Both the position numbers and the translations under genes were made by a program. This document shows positions 1 through 8,525 of a DNA stretch of 64,000 nucleotides, piece after piece (position 1 is the stretch's first letter; the number at the start of each line of letters is the position of its first letter). The DNA lies in contig JAEZRP010000002.1 of the NCBI GenBank assembly GCA_023444095.1, positions 1-64,000 on the forward strand, read 5' to 3'. Origin of the DNA: Bacillota bacterium. Its GTDB lineage: Bacteria > Bacillota > Clostridia > Christensenellales > Aristaeellaceae. The notes under the pieces were generated by a model. It had not been told where the DNA came from and did not search any database. It saw only the letters and a program-made list of their open reading frames with translations.

Positions 1-2
1 AA

Positions 3-1472
3 TGGTCGTTGTACAGGGATATCGCCGGGAGATGCGAGGGCGACATTTATGTGGGCGTCGTCGGCCCCGTCAGAACCGGCAAATCGACGTTCATCAAGCG
101 GTTCATGGAACTGCTGGTGCTTCCGAACCTCGAAGGCGAGCATCGCAGGGACCGAACCCGGGATGAGCTTCCACAGAGCGGCGCGGGCCGCACCATCATG
201 ACCACTCAGCCGAAATTCGTGCCCGACGAGGCGGTCGAACTGAAGCTGCGCGACGAGGCGGTGTTCCGCGTAAGGCTGGTCGACTGCGTCGGTTATCTGA
301 TTGCGGGCGTGCTGGGCCTTCAGGACGACGACGGCTCGCGCATGGTGCGCACGCCGTGGTTCGACCATGACATTCCCTTCGAGCAGGCGGCGGAGCTCGG
401 CACCCGCAAGGTGATCCGCGAGCACTCGACCATCGGCATCGTCGTGACGACCGACGGGAGCGTGACCGAGATCCCGAGAAGCGCCTATCAGGACGCCGAG
501 GAGCGCGTGATTTCCGAGCTCAAGGCGCTCGGTAAGCCCTTCACGGTGGTCCTCAACAGCAGAAACCCGAGCGCCGAGGAGACGCGGCTTCTGCGCGATT
601 CGCTCGCGGAGCGCTACGGCGTGCCCGTCCTCGCGCTGGACGTGCTCAACATGGGGATCGGCGACCTGAACGTGCTCATGGAATCGGTGCTCTTCGAGTT
701 CCCCCTGACCGAGGTTCGCGTGAACGCCCCCGCGTGGCTGACGGGACTTTCCGACGAGCATTGGCTCGGCGGAGCAGTCATGGAAGCTGTGAAGGCGTCC
801 GCCGCGAAGATGGGGAAAGTGCGCGACCACGAGCGCCTGCGCGCGGCTCTCGAGGGCCTCGAGTACGTCGAGGACGCGGCCCCGAGCGAGATCCGTCTGA
901 GCGAAGGCGCGATCGAATACAGGCTTACGATGAAGGATGGACTCTTCCTGAAGATCCTCGGCGAGACCTGCGGCGCGGAGATCTCCGACGAGGAGCATCT
1001 CTTCTCTCTGATGGGCGATTTGGTTTCGGCCAAGCGCGAGTACGACCGGGTTGCCGACGCGCTCAAAAGCGTGCGCGCCACGGGCTACGGACTCGTCGCG
1101 CCGTCCATGGCGGAGCTCAGCCTCGAGCAGCCGGAGCTCGTCAAGCAGGGTTCGCGCTTCGGCGTCCGGCTCAAGGCGAGCGCGCCGTCGCTCCACATGA
1201 TCAAGGTCGACATCCAGACCGAGGTCAGTCCCGTGGTCGGCACCGAGAAGCAGTCGGAGGAGCTCGTGAAGTACCTGCTCTCCGGCTACGAGGCCGATTC
1301 CTCCGGCATCTGGGAGACCCAGATCTTCGGAAAGTCCCTCAACGACCTCGTGCGCGAAGGGCTCTCCACCAAGCTCATGCGCATGCCCGACGACGTTCGC
1401 CAGAACATCCAGTCCGCCCTTTCCAAGATCATCAACCAGGGCTCGGGCGGCATGATCTGCATCCTGCTGTAA
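3..1472 (+). CDS. spoIVA: Stage IV sporulation protein A (5' end outside window)
   Basis: SpoIVA is the ATPase that polymerises on the outer forespore membrane and forms the base layer of the spore coat. The frame is open to the window edge. The first possible start in the window is a TTG at 9, but the family normally has a few residues before the YRDIA motif, so the true start is probably just upstream. The protein shows Walker A GPVRTGKS (about residues 19-26 from the TTG), the conserved TIMTT segment, the LVDCVGY motif and the family's C-terminal SGGMICILL end. Its length (about 490 residues) matches the B. subtilis protein (492). It lies upstream of darA, separated by about 240 bases with a separate promoter. 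The call is secure; only the start is unknown. Confidence 0.97.
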   Translation, partial: WSLYRDIAGRCEGDIYVGVVGPVRTGKSTFIKRFMELLVLPNLEGEHRRDRTRDELPQSGAGRTIMTTQPKFVPDEAVELKLRDEAVFRVRLVDCVGYLIAGVLGLQDDDGSRMVRTPWFDHDIPFEQAAELGTRKVIREHSTIGIVVTTDGSVTEIPRSAYQDAEERVISELKALGKPFTVVLNSRNPSAEETRLLRDSLAERYGVPVLALDVLNMGIGDLNVLMESVLFEFPLTEVRVNAPAWLTGLSDEHWLGGAVMEAVKASAAKMGKVRDHERLRAALEGLEYVEDAAPSEIRLSEGAIEYRLTMKDGLFLKILGETCGAEISDEEHLFSLMGDLVSAKREYDRVADALKSVRATGYGLVAPSMAELSLEQPELVKQGSRFGVRLKASAPSLHMIKVDIQTEVSPVVGTEKQSEELVKYLLSGYEADSSGIWETQIFGKSLNDLVREGLSTKLMRMPDDVRQNIQSALSKIINQGSGGMICILL

Positions 1473-1573
1473 GCCGGCAGGGAAAAGACGACGGGGCTCT
1501 TTCCCCGCGCCCCGCTTCAGGAAGGATCTCGAAAGCATACCAAGCCGTGGGGGGAAATTCATACATGATCCGC

Positions 1574-1602
1574 CGATGCTCCGGGGCCCAAGCCCCGGAG
1601 CA
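1574..1602. terminator. Perfect inverted repeat between spoIVA and darA
   Basis: A 12-base stem (atgctccggggc / gccccggagcat) with a 4-base loop lies about 100 bases after the spoIVA stop. There is no T-run on either side, so it may be a weak or factor-dependent terminator or an mRNA-stabilising hairpin. The remaining bases of this 240-base gap hold only the darA promoter; I see no gene. Confidence 0.45.
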
Positions 1603-1654
1603 TCGAATCTGCCATTCGGCCAACGCGCCGGAGTGCAGGTTTTGCATTCAATGC

Positions 1655-1683
1655 TTGCTAAGAGGATAAAAAATGTGTATAAT
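1655..1683 (+). promoter_or_regulatory. Sigma-A promoter of darA
   Basis: TTGCTA at 1655-1660 and a consensus TATAAT at 1678-1683 are separated by exactly 17 bases. They lie about 30 bases upstream of the darA start, so darA and probably holB and ricT are transcribed from here independently of spoIVA. Confidence 0.8.
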
Positions 1684-1714
1684 GAAAACATAAGAGAAAT
1701 TAGGAGGTATGCGT

Positions 1715-2044
1715 ATGAAGCTCATTATCGCGATCGTCCAGGACGAGGATGCCTCGCGCCTCATAAGCAATCTCATGAACGAAGGATACGGCGTGACCAA
1801 GCTCGCGACCACGGGCGGCTTCCTCCGCTCGGGCAACACGACGCTCTTGGTCGGCGTGGACGATACCAAGTTCGCGGGCGCGATGGCGGTTATCGAAAAG
1901 GTATGCAAAAGCCGCAAGCAGATCGCGACCTCGCCCTCGCCCATGTCGGGTTCGACGGGCGTCTATGCCCCATATCCCATCGAGGTCATGGTCGGCGGCG
2001 CGACGATCTTCGTTCTGAATGTGGAGCAATTTACCAAGATCTAG
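1715..2044 (+). CDS. darA: Cyclic-di-AMP receptor DarA (PII-like, YaaQ)
   Basis: DarA is a trimeric PII-like protein that binds the second messenger cyclic-di-AMP; its output partner is not established. The 109-residue product matches the usual length and shows the family blocks KLIIAIVQDED, KLATTGGFL, SGNTT and YAPYPIEVMVGGATIFVL. Two ATGs lie in frame at 1709 and 1715. The AGGAGG at 1702-1707 is one base from the first and seven from the second, so 1715 is preferred. In B. subtilis the same gene precedes holB and ricT with yaaR between them; here no yaaR copy lies between darA and holB. Confidence 0.95.
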   Translation: MKLIIAIVQDEDASRLISNLMNEGYGVTKLATTGGFLRSGNTTLLVGVDDTKFAGAMAVIEKVCKSRKQIATSPSPMSGSTGVYAPYPIEVMVGGATIFVLNVEQFTKI

Positions 2045-2063
2045 ATGAGGCCGGAATAACAGC

Positions 2064-2990
2064 TTGAAGCTTTCGGTTTACGGCGCGAACGGCGCCCAGA
2101 TAGAGATGCTGATGCGTTCGGTGAAGGCCGGGCGCATTCCGCATGCGCTCCTGCTGACCGGGCCGAGGGGCACGGGCAAGCGCACGCTGACCAGGCATCT
2201 CGCGCAGGCGCTCCTCTGCCGCGATCCCGACGCGCCGTGTGGAAGCTGCCCCGAATGCAAGCGCTTCCTGAGCGGCAACCACCCGGACGTTCACGTGATC
2301 TCGACCGAGGCCCGCTCCATCGGCGTGGACGAGATCCGCGCGCTGCGCGAACAGCTTTCGCTCCGCCCCTTCGAAGGCGGGCGGCATATCGCGATCATCG
2401 AGCAGGCGGACAAGATGACGACCGCCGCGCAGAATGCGCTTTTAAAGACGCTCGAGGAGCCGGCGGGAGGCGCGGTGTTTTTTCTGGTCACCGACCTCCC
2501 CGGGGCGATTCTCCCGACGATCAAATCCCGCGCGCGCAGGCTGCGCTTCTCGCCTCTGACCGTGGAGGCGTGCGCTGAGGCGCTGGGCGGCTGGGGCATC
2601 GAAGGCGCGCGCGCGCGCCTGCTTGCCGGGCTCGCGCAGGGTGCGGTGGGCCGCGCGCTTGACATCAACGAAAACCAGAATTATCTCGCGCTCCGGGAGA
2701 AGGTGCTCGGTTCGCTGAAGGCGCTGAATACGCTTTCGAGCGTGGCGCGCGCGGCGTCGCAGCTTTCGGACGCGAAGGAATCGGCACAGGACGCAATGGA
2801 GATCATGGAGGTCGTCGCGCGCGACCGCATGGCGACCGAAAACGGGGCTAGGCCCTATACGGATATCGCGGGAATCTCGCTCGACGGAAGGCGGCTGCTC
2901 ATCGGCGTTATGGATATGCGCCGCATGCTCGCGAGCAACGTGAGCTTCCAATCCGCGCTCGAGCGGGTTTACCTGTCGATTGTATCATAA
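2064..2990 (+). CDS. holB: DNA polymerase III delta' subunit
   Basis: This is the clamp-loader delta' subunit, which helps load the beta sliding clamp. It has an AAA+ fold with a P-loop-like GPRGTGKR (residues 33-40), a zinc module with cysteines at about 52, 59, 62 and 65, a degenerate Walker B followed by NALLKTLEEP, and a sensor segment IKSRARRL. Length is 308 residues, near the usual 320-330. The start is TTG at 2064 with a weak upstream ribosome-binding site, and it follows the darA stop by 19 bases, consistent with an operon. A few residues could be added or lost at the N-terminus, but the identity is clear. Confidence 0.95.
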   Translation: MKLSVYGANGAQIEMLMRSVKAGRIPHALLLTGPRGTGKRTLTRHLAQALLCRDPDAPCGSCPECKRFLSGNHPDVHVISTEARSIGVDEIRALREQLSLRPFEGGRHIAIIEQADKMTTAAQNALLKTLEEPAGGAVFFLVTDLPGAILPTIKSRARRLRFSPLTVEACAEALGGWGIEGARARLLAGLAQGAVGRALDINENQNYLALREKVLGSLKALNTLSSVARAASQLSDAKESAQDAMEIMEVVARDRMATENGARPYTDIAGISLDGRRLLIGVMDMRRMLASNVSFQSALERVYLSIVS

Positions 2991-3004
2991 ATGGAGGATA
3001 TCAT

Positions 3005-4138
3005 ATGGCAACCGTAATCGGTGTCCGCTTCAAGAAGGCGGGCAAGGTATATTATTTCGACCCGTGCGACGTGTGGCCGCGCCCGGGCAACAATGTTGTT
3101 GTTGAGACGGCGCGGGGCATCGAGTTCGGCGAGGTCGTGACGGGTTCTCGCGAGGTCGCGGACGAGCAGATCGTCGCGCCGCTCAAGAAGGTTCTCAGGA
3201 TCGCGACCGAGGAGGACGAGCGCCGCGCGGAGTACAACGCCCAGCGCGAACGCGAGGCGTACACCGTCTGTCAGGAGAAGATTCAGAGGCACAAGCTCGA
3301 TATGAAGCTTGTGAGCGTGGAATACACATTCGACAACAGCAAGATCATTTTCTATTTTACGGCCAACGGGCGCGTGGACTTCCGCGAGCTCGTGAAGGAT
3401 CTTGCGAGCGTATTCAAGATGCGCATTGAGCTTCGGCAGATCGGCGTCAGGGACGAAGCGAAGATGCTCGGCGGACTCGGCGCCTGCGGGCGCAACATCT
3501 GCTGCGGCTCGTTCCTGGGCGACTTCCAGCCGGTTTCCATCAAGATGGCGAAGGAACAGAATCTGTCCCTCAATCCGACCAAGATCTCCGGCCAGTGCGG
3601 GCGGCTCATGTGCTGCCTGAAGTACGAGCAGGACTATTACGAGCAGACGCTGAAGCGTCTCCCGAAGGTGGGGAAGGACATCATGACCCCGGACGGCGCG
3701 GGCGTGGTCACGGAGATCAGCCCCATCCGCGAGCGGGTCAAGGTGCGCATCCACACAGCCGACGACACATTCGACAACCGCGAGTATTCCGTCGAGGACG
3801 TGCGCCGCATGGGCCCCGACGATGTCGCCGCTGTGCGCGAGCTGGCCCGGCCCGACCGGCGGCCCCGGCGCGCGCCGGAGAGCGCCGAGCAGCCCCCGCA
3901 GGAGGAGAAGCGCAAGCGGTATCCGCACCAGAAGGCGTCGAAGCACCTGTCGACCGACCAGTTCCTCGAGAAGCTTTCCGAGGAGCAGCCGCCGGAGCCC
4001 GTCCCCCAGCCCAAGGCCGAGAAGCCGCGCGGCGATCGGCGGTCGTCCCGCAGGCGTCCGCGCAGCGAGAAAAACCCCGGGGACCGCGACGTCGATCAGC
4101 TCGCGCTGCTCGATCGGCTTCCGGAGTCGGAAGATTAG
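3005..4138 (+). CDS. ricT: PSP1-domain protein RicT (YaaT) with long C-terminal tail
   Basis: RicT is part of the RicA/RicF/RicT iron-sulfur complex that in B. subtilis modulates RNase Y and affects sporulation and competence. The PSP1 core covers about residues 1-275. It carries the conserved cysteines at about 161, 166, 167, 198, 203 and 204 (GACGRNICCGSF and GQCGRLMCCLKYE), expected to bind the Fe-S cluster. About 100 extra residues rich in Pro, Arg, Lys and Glu follow, making 377 residues against about 275 in B. subtilis. The tail looks disordered and its role is unknown. A GGAGG lies six bases before the ATG. Only 14 bases separate it from holB. Confidence 0.94.
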   Translation: MATVIGVRFKKAGKVYYFDPCDVWPRPGNNVVVETARGIEFGEVVTGSREVADEQIVAPLKKVLRIATEEDERRAEYNAQREREAYTVCQEKIQRHKLDMKLVSVEYTFDNSKIIFYFTANGRVDFRELVKDLASVFKMRIELRQIGVRDEAKMLGGLGACGRNICCGSFLGDFQPVSIKMAKEQNLSLNPTKISGQCGRLMCCLKYEQDYYEQTLKRLPKVGKDIMTPDGAGVVTEISPIRERVKVRIHTADDTFDNREYSVEDVRRMGPDDVAAVRELARPDRRPRRAPESAEQPPQEEKRKRYPHQKASKHLSTDQFLEKLSEEQPPEPVPQPKAEKPRGDRRSSRRRPRSEKNPGDRDVDQLALLDRLPESED

Positions 4139-4170
4139 CTCAGTCCGATCAAAAAAACTTGGAAAAAGGC

Positions 4171-4199
4171 TGTACATTGCGCGCGCGTTATGGTATAAT
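4171..4199 (+). promoter_or_regulatory. Sigma-A promoter with extended -10, zinc-ribbon gene
   Basis: TGTACA at 4171-4176 is followed after 17 bases by TATAAT at 4194-4199, preceded by TGg (extended -10). The resulting leader of about 135 bases before the ATG at 4340 is long for such a short gene and contains several GC-rich self-complementary stretches, but I do not recognise a known riboswitch in it. Confidence 0.8.
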
Positions 4200-4339
4200 G
4201 GGCCCAGCCCCGATCGTAACGATCTTCGAAACCGTATTCCTCCGTTGGTGTCCCTACCGGTGCGGTAGATAAGGCCCGCAGGACTCGGCAATCAAGACAG
4301 GCATCGAATGGGCACATACAATTAGGAGGGTTTTTTTCC

Positions 4340-4633
4340 ATGTTCGAAGACAAGACCATTGTTTGCCGCGAGTGCGGCGCAGAGTTCGTGTTCACCGCGT
4401 CCGAGCAGCAGTTCTACGCCGACAAGGGCTTCCAGAACGAGCCGGGCCGCTGCCCGTCCTGCCGTGCGAATCGTCGCCAGTCCAATGGCGGCTCCCGCGG
4501 TGGCGATCGTCAGATGTACGACGTGATCTGCGACGGCTGTGGCCAGCCCACTCAGGTTCCCTTCCAGCCCCGCGGAGATCGCCCGGTGTACTGCCGCGCG
4601 TGCTTCGAGAGCCAGAGGAGCAACCGCTACTAA
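4340..4633 (+). CDS. Zinc-ribbon domain protein (CxxC-x20-CxxC type)
   Basis: A 97-residue protein of a family widespread in Clostridia and of unknown function. The N-terminal half has the zf-trcl-like signature CRECGAEFVFT followed by KGFQNEP and CPSCR. The second half has CDGCG, VPFQPRGDRPVYC and CRACF. The four CxxC pairs suggest two zinc sites. A central Gly/Arg/Ser-rich segment hints at RNA or DNA contact. It has its own promoter and terminator, so it is monocistronic. AGGAGGG lies about nine bases before the ATG. The family assignment is firm; no function can be given. Confidence 0.85.
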   Translation: MFEDKTIVCRECGAEFVFTASEQQFYADKGFQNEPGRCPSCRANRRQSNGGSRGGDRQMYDVICDGCGQPTQVPFQPRGDRPVYCRACFESQRSNRY

Positions 4634-4642
4634 GACAAAAAG

Positions 4643-4674
4643 AGTCCCCGTCCGAAAGGATGGGGGCTTTTTTC
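4643..4674 (+). terminator. Rho-independent terminator of the zinc-ribbon gene
   Basis: An 11-bp stem (agtccccgtcc / ggatgggggct, two G-U pairs) with a GAAA loop is followed directly by six T residues, 10 bases after the stop codon. Confidence 0.92.
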
Positions 4675-5099
4675 TGTGCGTGCGCATGGGAAAAGTCATG
4701 GTGAGCTGTGAAGCGGTGCGGCGGGAAGCGCCCCTTGACGAGGCGTCCCCTGCGAAAGAGATTGCGCCCGGAGTGTGGAGCGGAAGCGGCGCCGAACGAT
4801 CCCGGCGCGCGGCGCCCTTGCGCGAAATCGGGATAGCGACAGGGATTCCGCCCGCGCATATCCATCATCTCGAGTTGCGCTGCACGGTCATCGGGCGTCA
4901 TTGCGACGTGCTTCGACAATCGCACATGTACTTTTGAGAAACCGGCGATGTGCGTACACGCAGCCATTCGCACGCATGTTGCCGCATTTTGACGAATGCC
5001 GGACGCGCGGGTGGCGGTCGGCGTCGCTGCGCGCGGCACTGCCGCATGCACTGGACGACGACGGAGGAGTTCGGGGCGTGCGTCGATTCCGGTCTATGG
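4675..5099. other. Gene-free stretch between zinc-ribbon gene and thrS
   Basis: About 425 bases lie between two terminators. Open frames on both strands here have no ribosome-binding site, no recognisable motif and a composition rich in Arg, His and Ala typical of random translation of GC-rich DNA. I see no RNA gene, repeat or mobile-element remnant. Confidence 0.6.
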
Positions 5100-5123
5100 A
5101 AAGCCCCCGGCTGTGCCGGGGGC
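5100..5123 (-). terminator. Likely terminator of thrS
   Basis: A 9-bp perfect GC-rich stem (gcccccggc / gccgggggc, loop of three) lies 12 bases after the thrS stop. On the minus strand it is followed by only three T residues, so termination strength is uncertain. Confidence 0.6.
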
Positions 5124-5134
5124 AATCGTTGCGC

Positions 5135-6925
5135 TCACTTTTTCGCCTTGGAATCGACCACGTCCTTGAGGTAGCGTTCGAACTCTTCGACCGTCATCAC
5201 GCCGAGATCGCCCTCCGCGCGGTGCCGCACGGCGACCTGCCCGTTTTCCGCCTCCTGATCGCCCACGACGAGCATGTAGGGAATCTTCTCCATCTGGGCG
5301 TCGCGGATCTTCTTGCCGATCTTTTCGTTCCGGCTGTCCTCCGCGACGCGGAAGCCCATGTCCGTGAGCCGCGCACGCAGTCCGGCGGTGTATTCCGAGA
5401 CGCGGTCGGTGATCGGCAGAATGCGCGCCTGCTCGGGGGCCATCCAGGTGGGCAACGCGCCCGCGTACTTCTCGATCAAAAGCGCGAGCGTGCGCTCGTA
5501 GCAGCCGACGGAGGTGCGGTGGATGATGTAGGGAACCTTTGTCGCGCCGTCGGCGTCCACATACTCCATGCCGAATTTTTCGGCGAGCAGCATGTCGATC
5601 TGGATGGTGATGAGCGTGTCCTCCTTGCCGAACACGTTGCGAATCTGGATGTCGAGCTTGGGTCCGTAGAACGCCGCCTCGTCGATGCCGATTTCATACT
5701 TGACGCCCAGGTGATCGAGGATGTCACCCATGACGGACTGCGCCATGTCCCACTGCGCGGCGGTGCCCTCGTACTTCGCCTTGTTGGCGGGGTCCCACTG
5801 GGAGAAGCGGTAGGAGCAGTCCTCCTTGAGGCCCAACGTCTCGAGCATTTCGTTCGCGAGCCGCAGGCAGCCCTTGAACTCCTCCTCCAGCTGATCTGGA
5901 CGGAGGATCAGGTGGCCCTCCGAAATCGTAAACTGACGCACGCGGATCAGGCCGTGCATCTCCCCGCTGTCCTCGTTGCGAAAGAGCGTCGAGGTCTCCC
6001 CGAGCCGCATCGGCAGGTCGCGGTAGGAGCGCTTGCGGTTCAGAAACACCTGATACTGGAAGGGGCAGGTCATGGGCCGGAGCGCGAAGCACTCGGCTTT
6101 CTCGTCATCCGGGTCGCCGATGAGAAACATGCCGTCGCGGTAGTGGTCCCAGTGGCCCGAGATGCGATAGAGGTCGCGCTTGGCCATGAGGGGCGTCTTC
6201 GTGAGCTGGTAGCCGCGCCTCTCCTCGGTGTCCTCCACCCAGCGCTGCAGGAGCTGCACGACCCGCGCGCCCTTGGGCAGAAGCACCGGCAGACCCTGGC
6301 CGATCGCGTTTACCGTCGTGAAGTATTCGAGCTCGCGGCCCAGTTTGTTGTGGTCGCGCTTGAGCGCCTCCTCGCGCGCGGCCTGCCACGCGTCCAGCTC
6401 CTCCTTCTTCGGGAAGGCGATGCCGTAGACGCGCTGGAGCATCTTGCGGCTGGAATCGCCGCGCCAGTACGCGCCCGCGGTCGAAGTAAGCTTGATTCCG
6501 TTTCCCTTGACGCGCCCGGTGGAGTCGAGATGCGGGCCGGCGCACAGGTCGACAAACTCGCCCTGCCGATAGAACGAAATGACGGCTTCTGTGGGGAGGT
6601 CATCGATGAGCTCGAGCTTGTAGGACTCGCCCCTTTCTTCCATGAGCTGCCTCGCCTCCGCGCGCGGAAGCTCAAAGCGCTCGATCTTTAATTTTTCCTT
6701 GCAGATTTTGCGCATCTCCGCCTCGAGCTGCGCGAGCTCATCCCCCGTGAAGGGCTCCGGGGCGTCGAAGTCGTAGTAGAACCCGCTCTCGATGGCCGGG
6801 CCGATCGCCAGCTTGACGCCGGGATGAAGCCGCTTCATGGCCTGCGCCAGGATGTGGGAGCATGTGTGCCAGTAGGTTTTGCGATGCCGCTCGTCCTCGA
6901 ATGTGAACTGATTCTCCGCTTCCAT
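5135..6925 (-). CDS. thrS: Threonyl-tRNA synthetase lacking the TGS domain
   Basis: Class II synthetase that charges tRNA-Thr. The 596-residue protein starts directly in the editing (TAA/ThrRS second additional) domain, with HTCSH at about residues 20-24 and CAGPHL. The catalytic core follows (motif 2 region FRNEDSGEMHGLIRVRQF, motif 3 region with HRTSVGCYERTLALLIE), then the anticodon-binding domain. The usual N-terminal TGS domain (about 60 residues) is absent, and no in-frame extension is available because the T-box terminator lies directly upstream. The catalytic segment RPMTCPFQYQ differs from the more common KPMNCPGH form. The gene is controlled by a threonine T-box leader. Confidence 0.97.
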   Translation of the reverse strand: MEAENQFTFEDERHRKTYWHTCSHILAQAMKRLHPGVKLAIGPAIESGFYYDFDAPEPFTGDELAQLEAEMRKICKEKLKIERFELPRAEARQLMEERGESYKLELIDDLPTEAVISFYRQGEFVDLCAGPHLDSTGRVKGNGIKLTSTAGAYWRGDSSRKMLQRVYGIAFPKKEELDAWQAAREEALKRDHNKLGRELEYFTTVNAIGQGLPVLLPKGARVVQLLQRWVEDTEERRGYQLTKTPLMAKRDLYRISGHWDHYRDGMFLIGDPDDEKAECFALRPMTCPFQYQVFLNRKRSYRDLPMRLGETSTLFRNEDSGEMHGLIRVRQFTISEGHLILRPDQLEEEFKGCLRLANEMLETLGLKEDCSYRFSQWDPANKAKYEGTAAQWDMAQSVMGDILDHLGVKYEIGIDEAAFYGPKLDIQIRNVFGKEDTLITIQIDMLLAEKFGMEYVDADGATKVPYIIHRTSVGCYERTLALLIEKYAGALPTWMAPEQARILPITDRVSEYTAGLRARLTDMGFRVAEDSRNEKIGKKIRDAQMEKIPYMLVVGDQEAENGQVAVRHRAEGDLGVMTVEEFERYLKDVVDSKAKK

Positions 6926-6939
6926 GATTGGTCCCCTTT

Positions 6940-7184
6940 CGCGTTCGGGGTAAAGAAAACTTCACCCCCGATGATATCAGGGGTGAAGATGCTCTCCACG
7001 GTTCCACCCTGCTTGCGGCCCCGCCGGGCCGCCGCTCTCTCACGCCCGCTAACGGGAGCGCCCGTCCCGCTTGTTTCGCGGGCGGCTCGGGAGTGGTCAT
7101 GCCGCCGCGCGCGCGGGATGCTCGCACCATGCGCATCCCTCTCTGAGCGCCGCCTCGCGGTTTCGTCTCCGTCAAAGCCTGTTT
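6940..7184 (-). ncRNA. T-box leader (threonine) upstream of thrS
   Basis: Read on the minus strand, the leader holds the T-box core AGGGTGGAACCGTGG at 7011-6997 and a stem I with the AGAGAGGGA..GGTGCGAGC apical pattern. A candidate specifier ACC (Thr) lies at 7098-7096. A terminator stem of 12-13 bp at 6989-6961 is followed by a T-rich run at 6960-6951. Uncharged tRNA-Thr is expected to favour the antiterminator and switch thrS on. The specifier agrees with the gene product. Confidence 0.93.
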
Positions 7185-7190
7185 CCGGTA

Positions 7191-7219
7191 TTTTATCACC
7201 CGGAATCCGTTTCGTCAAC
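7191..7219 (-). promoter_or_regulatory. Promoter of thrS T-box transcript
   Basis: On the minus strand, TTGACG (7219-7214) and TAAAAT (7196-7191) are 17 bases apart, with a TGa extended -10. Transcription would begin near 7184, at the start of the T-box leader. Confidence 0.82.
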
Positions 7220-7275
7220 CACAGGAAACGGTTGAAATTTATTACATATAATTCGCAAAAGGTGTATATTCATGC

Positions 7276-7305
7276 TGTACAATTTCGGCGACGGTATGGT
7301 ATACT
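7276..7305 (+). promoter_or_regulatory. Promoter of the aminotransferase gene
   Basis: TGTACA at 7276-7281 and TATACT at 7300-7305 are separated by 18 bases, with a TGg extended -10. It is divergent from the thrS promoter. Confidence 0.65.
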
Positions 7306-7351
7306 TTTTTATATTCTTTCATTTATGCGTTCGATGAACAGGGGGAGACAT

Positions 7352-8524
7352 ATGCCTCAGCTCAGCCGCCGGGTCATGACCTTTACAGATTCCGTCATCC
7401 GCCGCATGACGCGCATCAGCGACGCCTGCGACGCGATCAATCTTTCGCAGGGCTTTCCGGACTTCGCGCCGCCCAAGCCCCTGACGGACGCGCTGCGCGC
7501 CGTCGCGGACGAGGGGCCGCACCAGTATTCCGTCACCTTCGGCGCGCCGGATTTTCGGGAGGCGCTGGCGAAGAAGCAGTCCGCCGCGATCGGCCGGGAG
7601 ATCGACCCCGACACGGAAATCGTCGTGACCTGCGGCGGCACCGAGGCCATGATGTGCGCCATGATGACGGTATGCAATCCCGGCGACAAGGTGGTCGTGT
7701 TTTCGCCCTTCTATGAGAACTACGGCGCGGACGCCATCCTCTCCGGCGCGGAGCCGATCTTCGTGCCGCTCGTTCCCCCGGCGTTTGATTTCGACCGCGC
7801 GGCGCTCGAGGGCGCGTTCCAGCAGGGCGCGAAGGCGATCATCATCTGCAATCCCTCGAACCCCTGCGGCAAGGTGTTCACGCGCGAGGAGCTCACGTTC
7901 ATCGGGGCGCTTGCGACAAAGTATGACGCGTTCGTGATCACCGACGAGGTGTACGAGCACATCGTGTTCGACCCCTGGGAGCACGTGTGCGCGGCATCCC
8001 TGCCCGGGCTCGCGGATCGGGTGATCACCTGCAGCTCGCTCTCGAAGACCTACTCCATCACCGGCTGGCGGCTCGGGTACCTCATCGGGCCGGAGGCGGT
8101 CATCGAGGCGGCGAAGAAGGTGCACGATTTTCTGACCGTCGGCGCCGCGTCTCCGCTTCAGGCCGCGGCGGTCGCGGGGCTTCGGATGGGGCCGGAGTAT
8201 TACGCCGGGCTCAAGGCGCTCTACACGAAAAAGCGCGCCCATTTTCTGGACGGACTCGACGCCATGGGCCTTAAGCACACCGTGCCGCAGGGTTCGTACT
8301 TCGTGATGGTCGACATTTCCGATTTTCTCGCCGAGAAGCGGTTCGCGGGCTTTACGGACTACCAGTTCTGCGAGTGGATGATCAAGACCGTGGGCGTGGC
8401 AGCCGTGCCGGGATCGAGCTTCTTCCGCGAGAGGGTCAATCACCTCATCAGGCTCCACTTCGCGCGCGAGGAAGCGACGCTCGACGAGGCGCTCGCACGG
8501 CTTCACAGGCTGTCGGAGGTGTGA
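7352..8524 (+). CDS. Class I PLP-dependent aminotransferase (methionine/kynurenine aminotransferase-like)
   Basis: Fold-type I aminotransferase of 390 residues. It shows the N-terminal NLSQGFPDF motif typical of the methionine/kynurenine/glutamine aminotransferase branch, ICNPSNPCGKVF, ITDEVYEH, the PLP-binding lysine in SSLSKTYSITGWR (K232), and R240 of the substrate-binding segment. The reaction is transfer of an amino group from an amino acid to a 2-oxo acid; the exact substrate cannot be read from sequence. The ATG at 7352 has GGGGGAG just upstream. It is followed after one base by the dehydrogenase gene and may feed 2-oxo acids to the hydroxyacid dehydrogenase at 11937. Confidence 0.93.
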   Translation: MPQLSRRVMTFTDSVIRRMTRISDACDAINLSQGFPDFAPPKPLTDALRAVADEGPHQYSVTFGAPDFREALAKKQSAAIGREIDPDTEIVVTCGGTEAMMCAMMTVCNPGDKVVVFSPFYENYGADAILSGAEPIFVPLVPPAFDFDRAALEGAFQQGAKAIIICNPSNPCGKVFTREELTFIGALATKYDAFVITDEVYEHIVFDPWEHVCAASLPGLADRVITCSSLSKTYSITGWRLGYLIGPEAVIEAAKKVHDFLTVGAASPLQAAAVAGLRMGPEYYAGLKALYTKKRAHFLDGLDAMGLKHTVPQGSYFVMVDISDFLAEKRFAGFTDYQFCEWMIKTVGVAAVPGSSFFRERVNHLIRLHFAREEATLDEALARLHRLSEV

Positions 8525-8525
8525 T

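Noticed and set aside
4675..5099. Several open frames of 60-130 codons on both strands
   Set aside because: No ribosome-binding sites, no recognisable motifs, and Arg/His/Ala-rich composition as expected from random GC-rich DNA.
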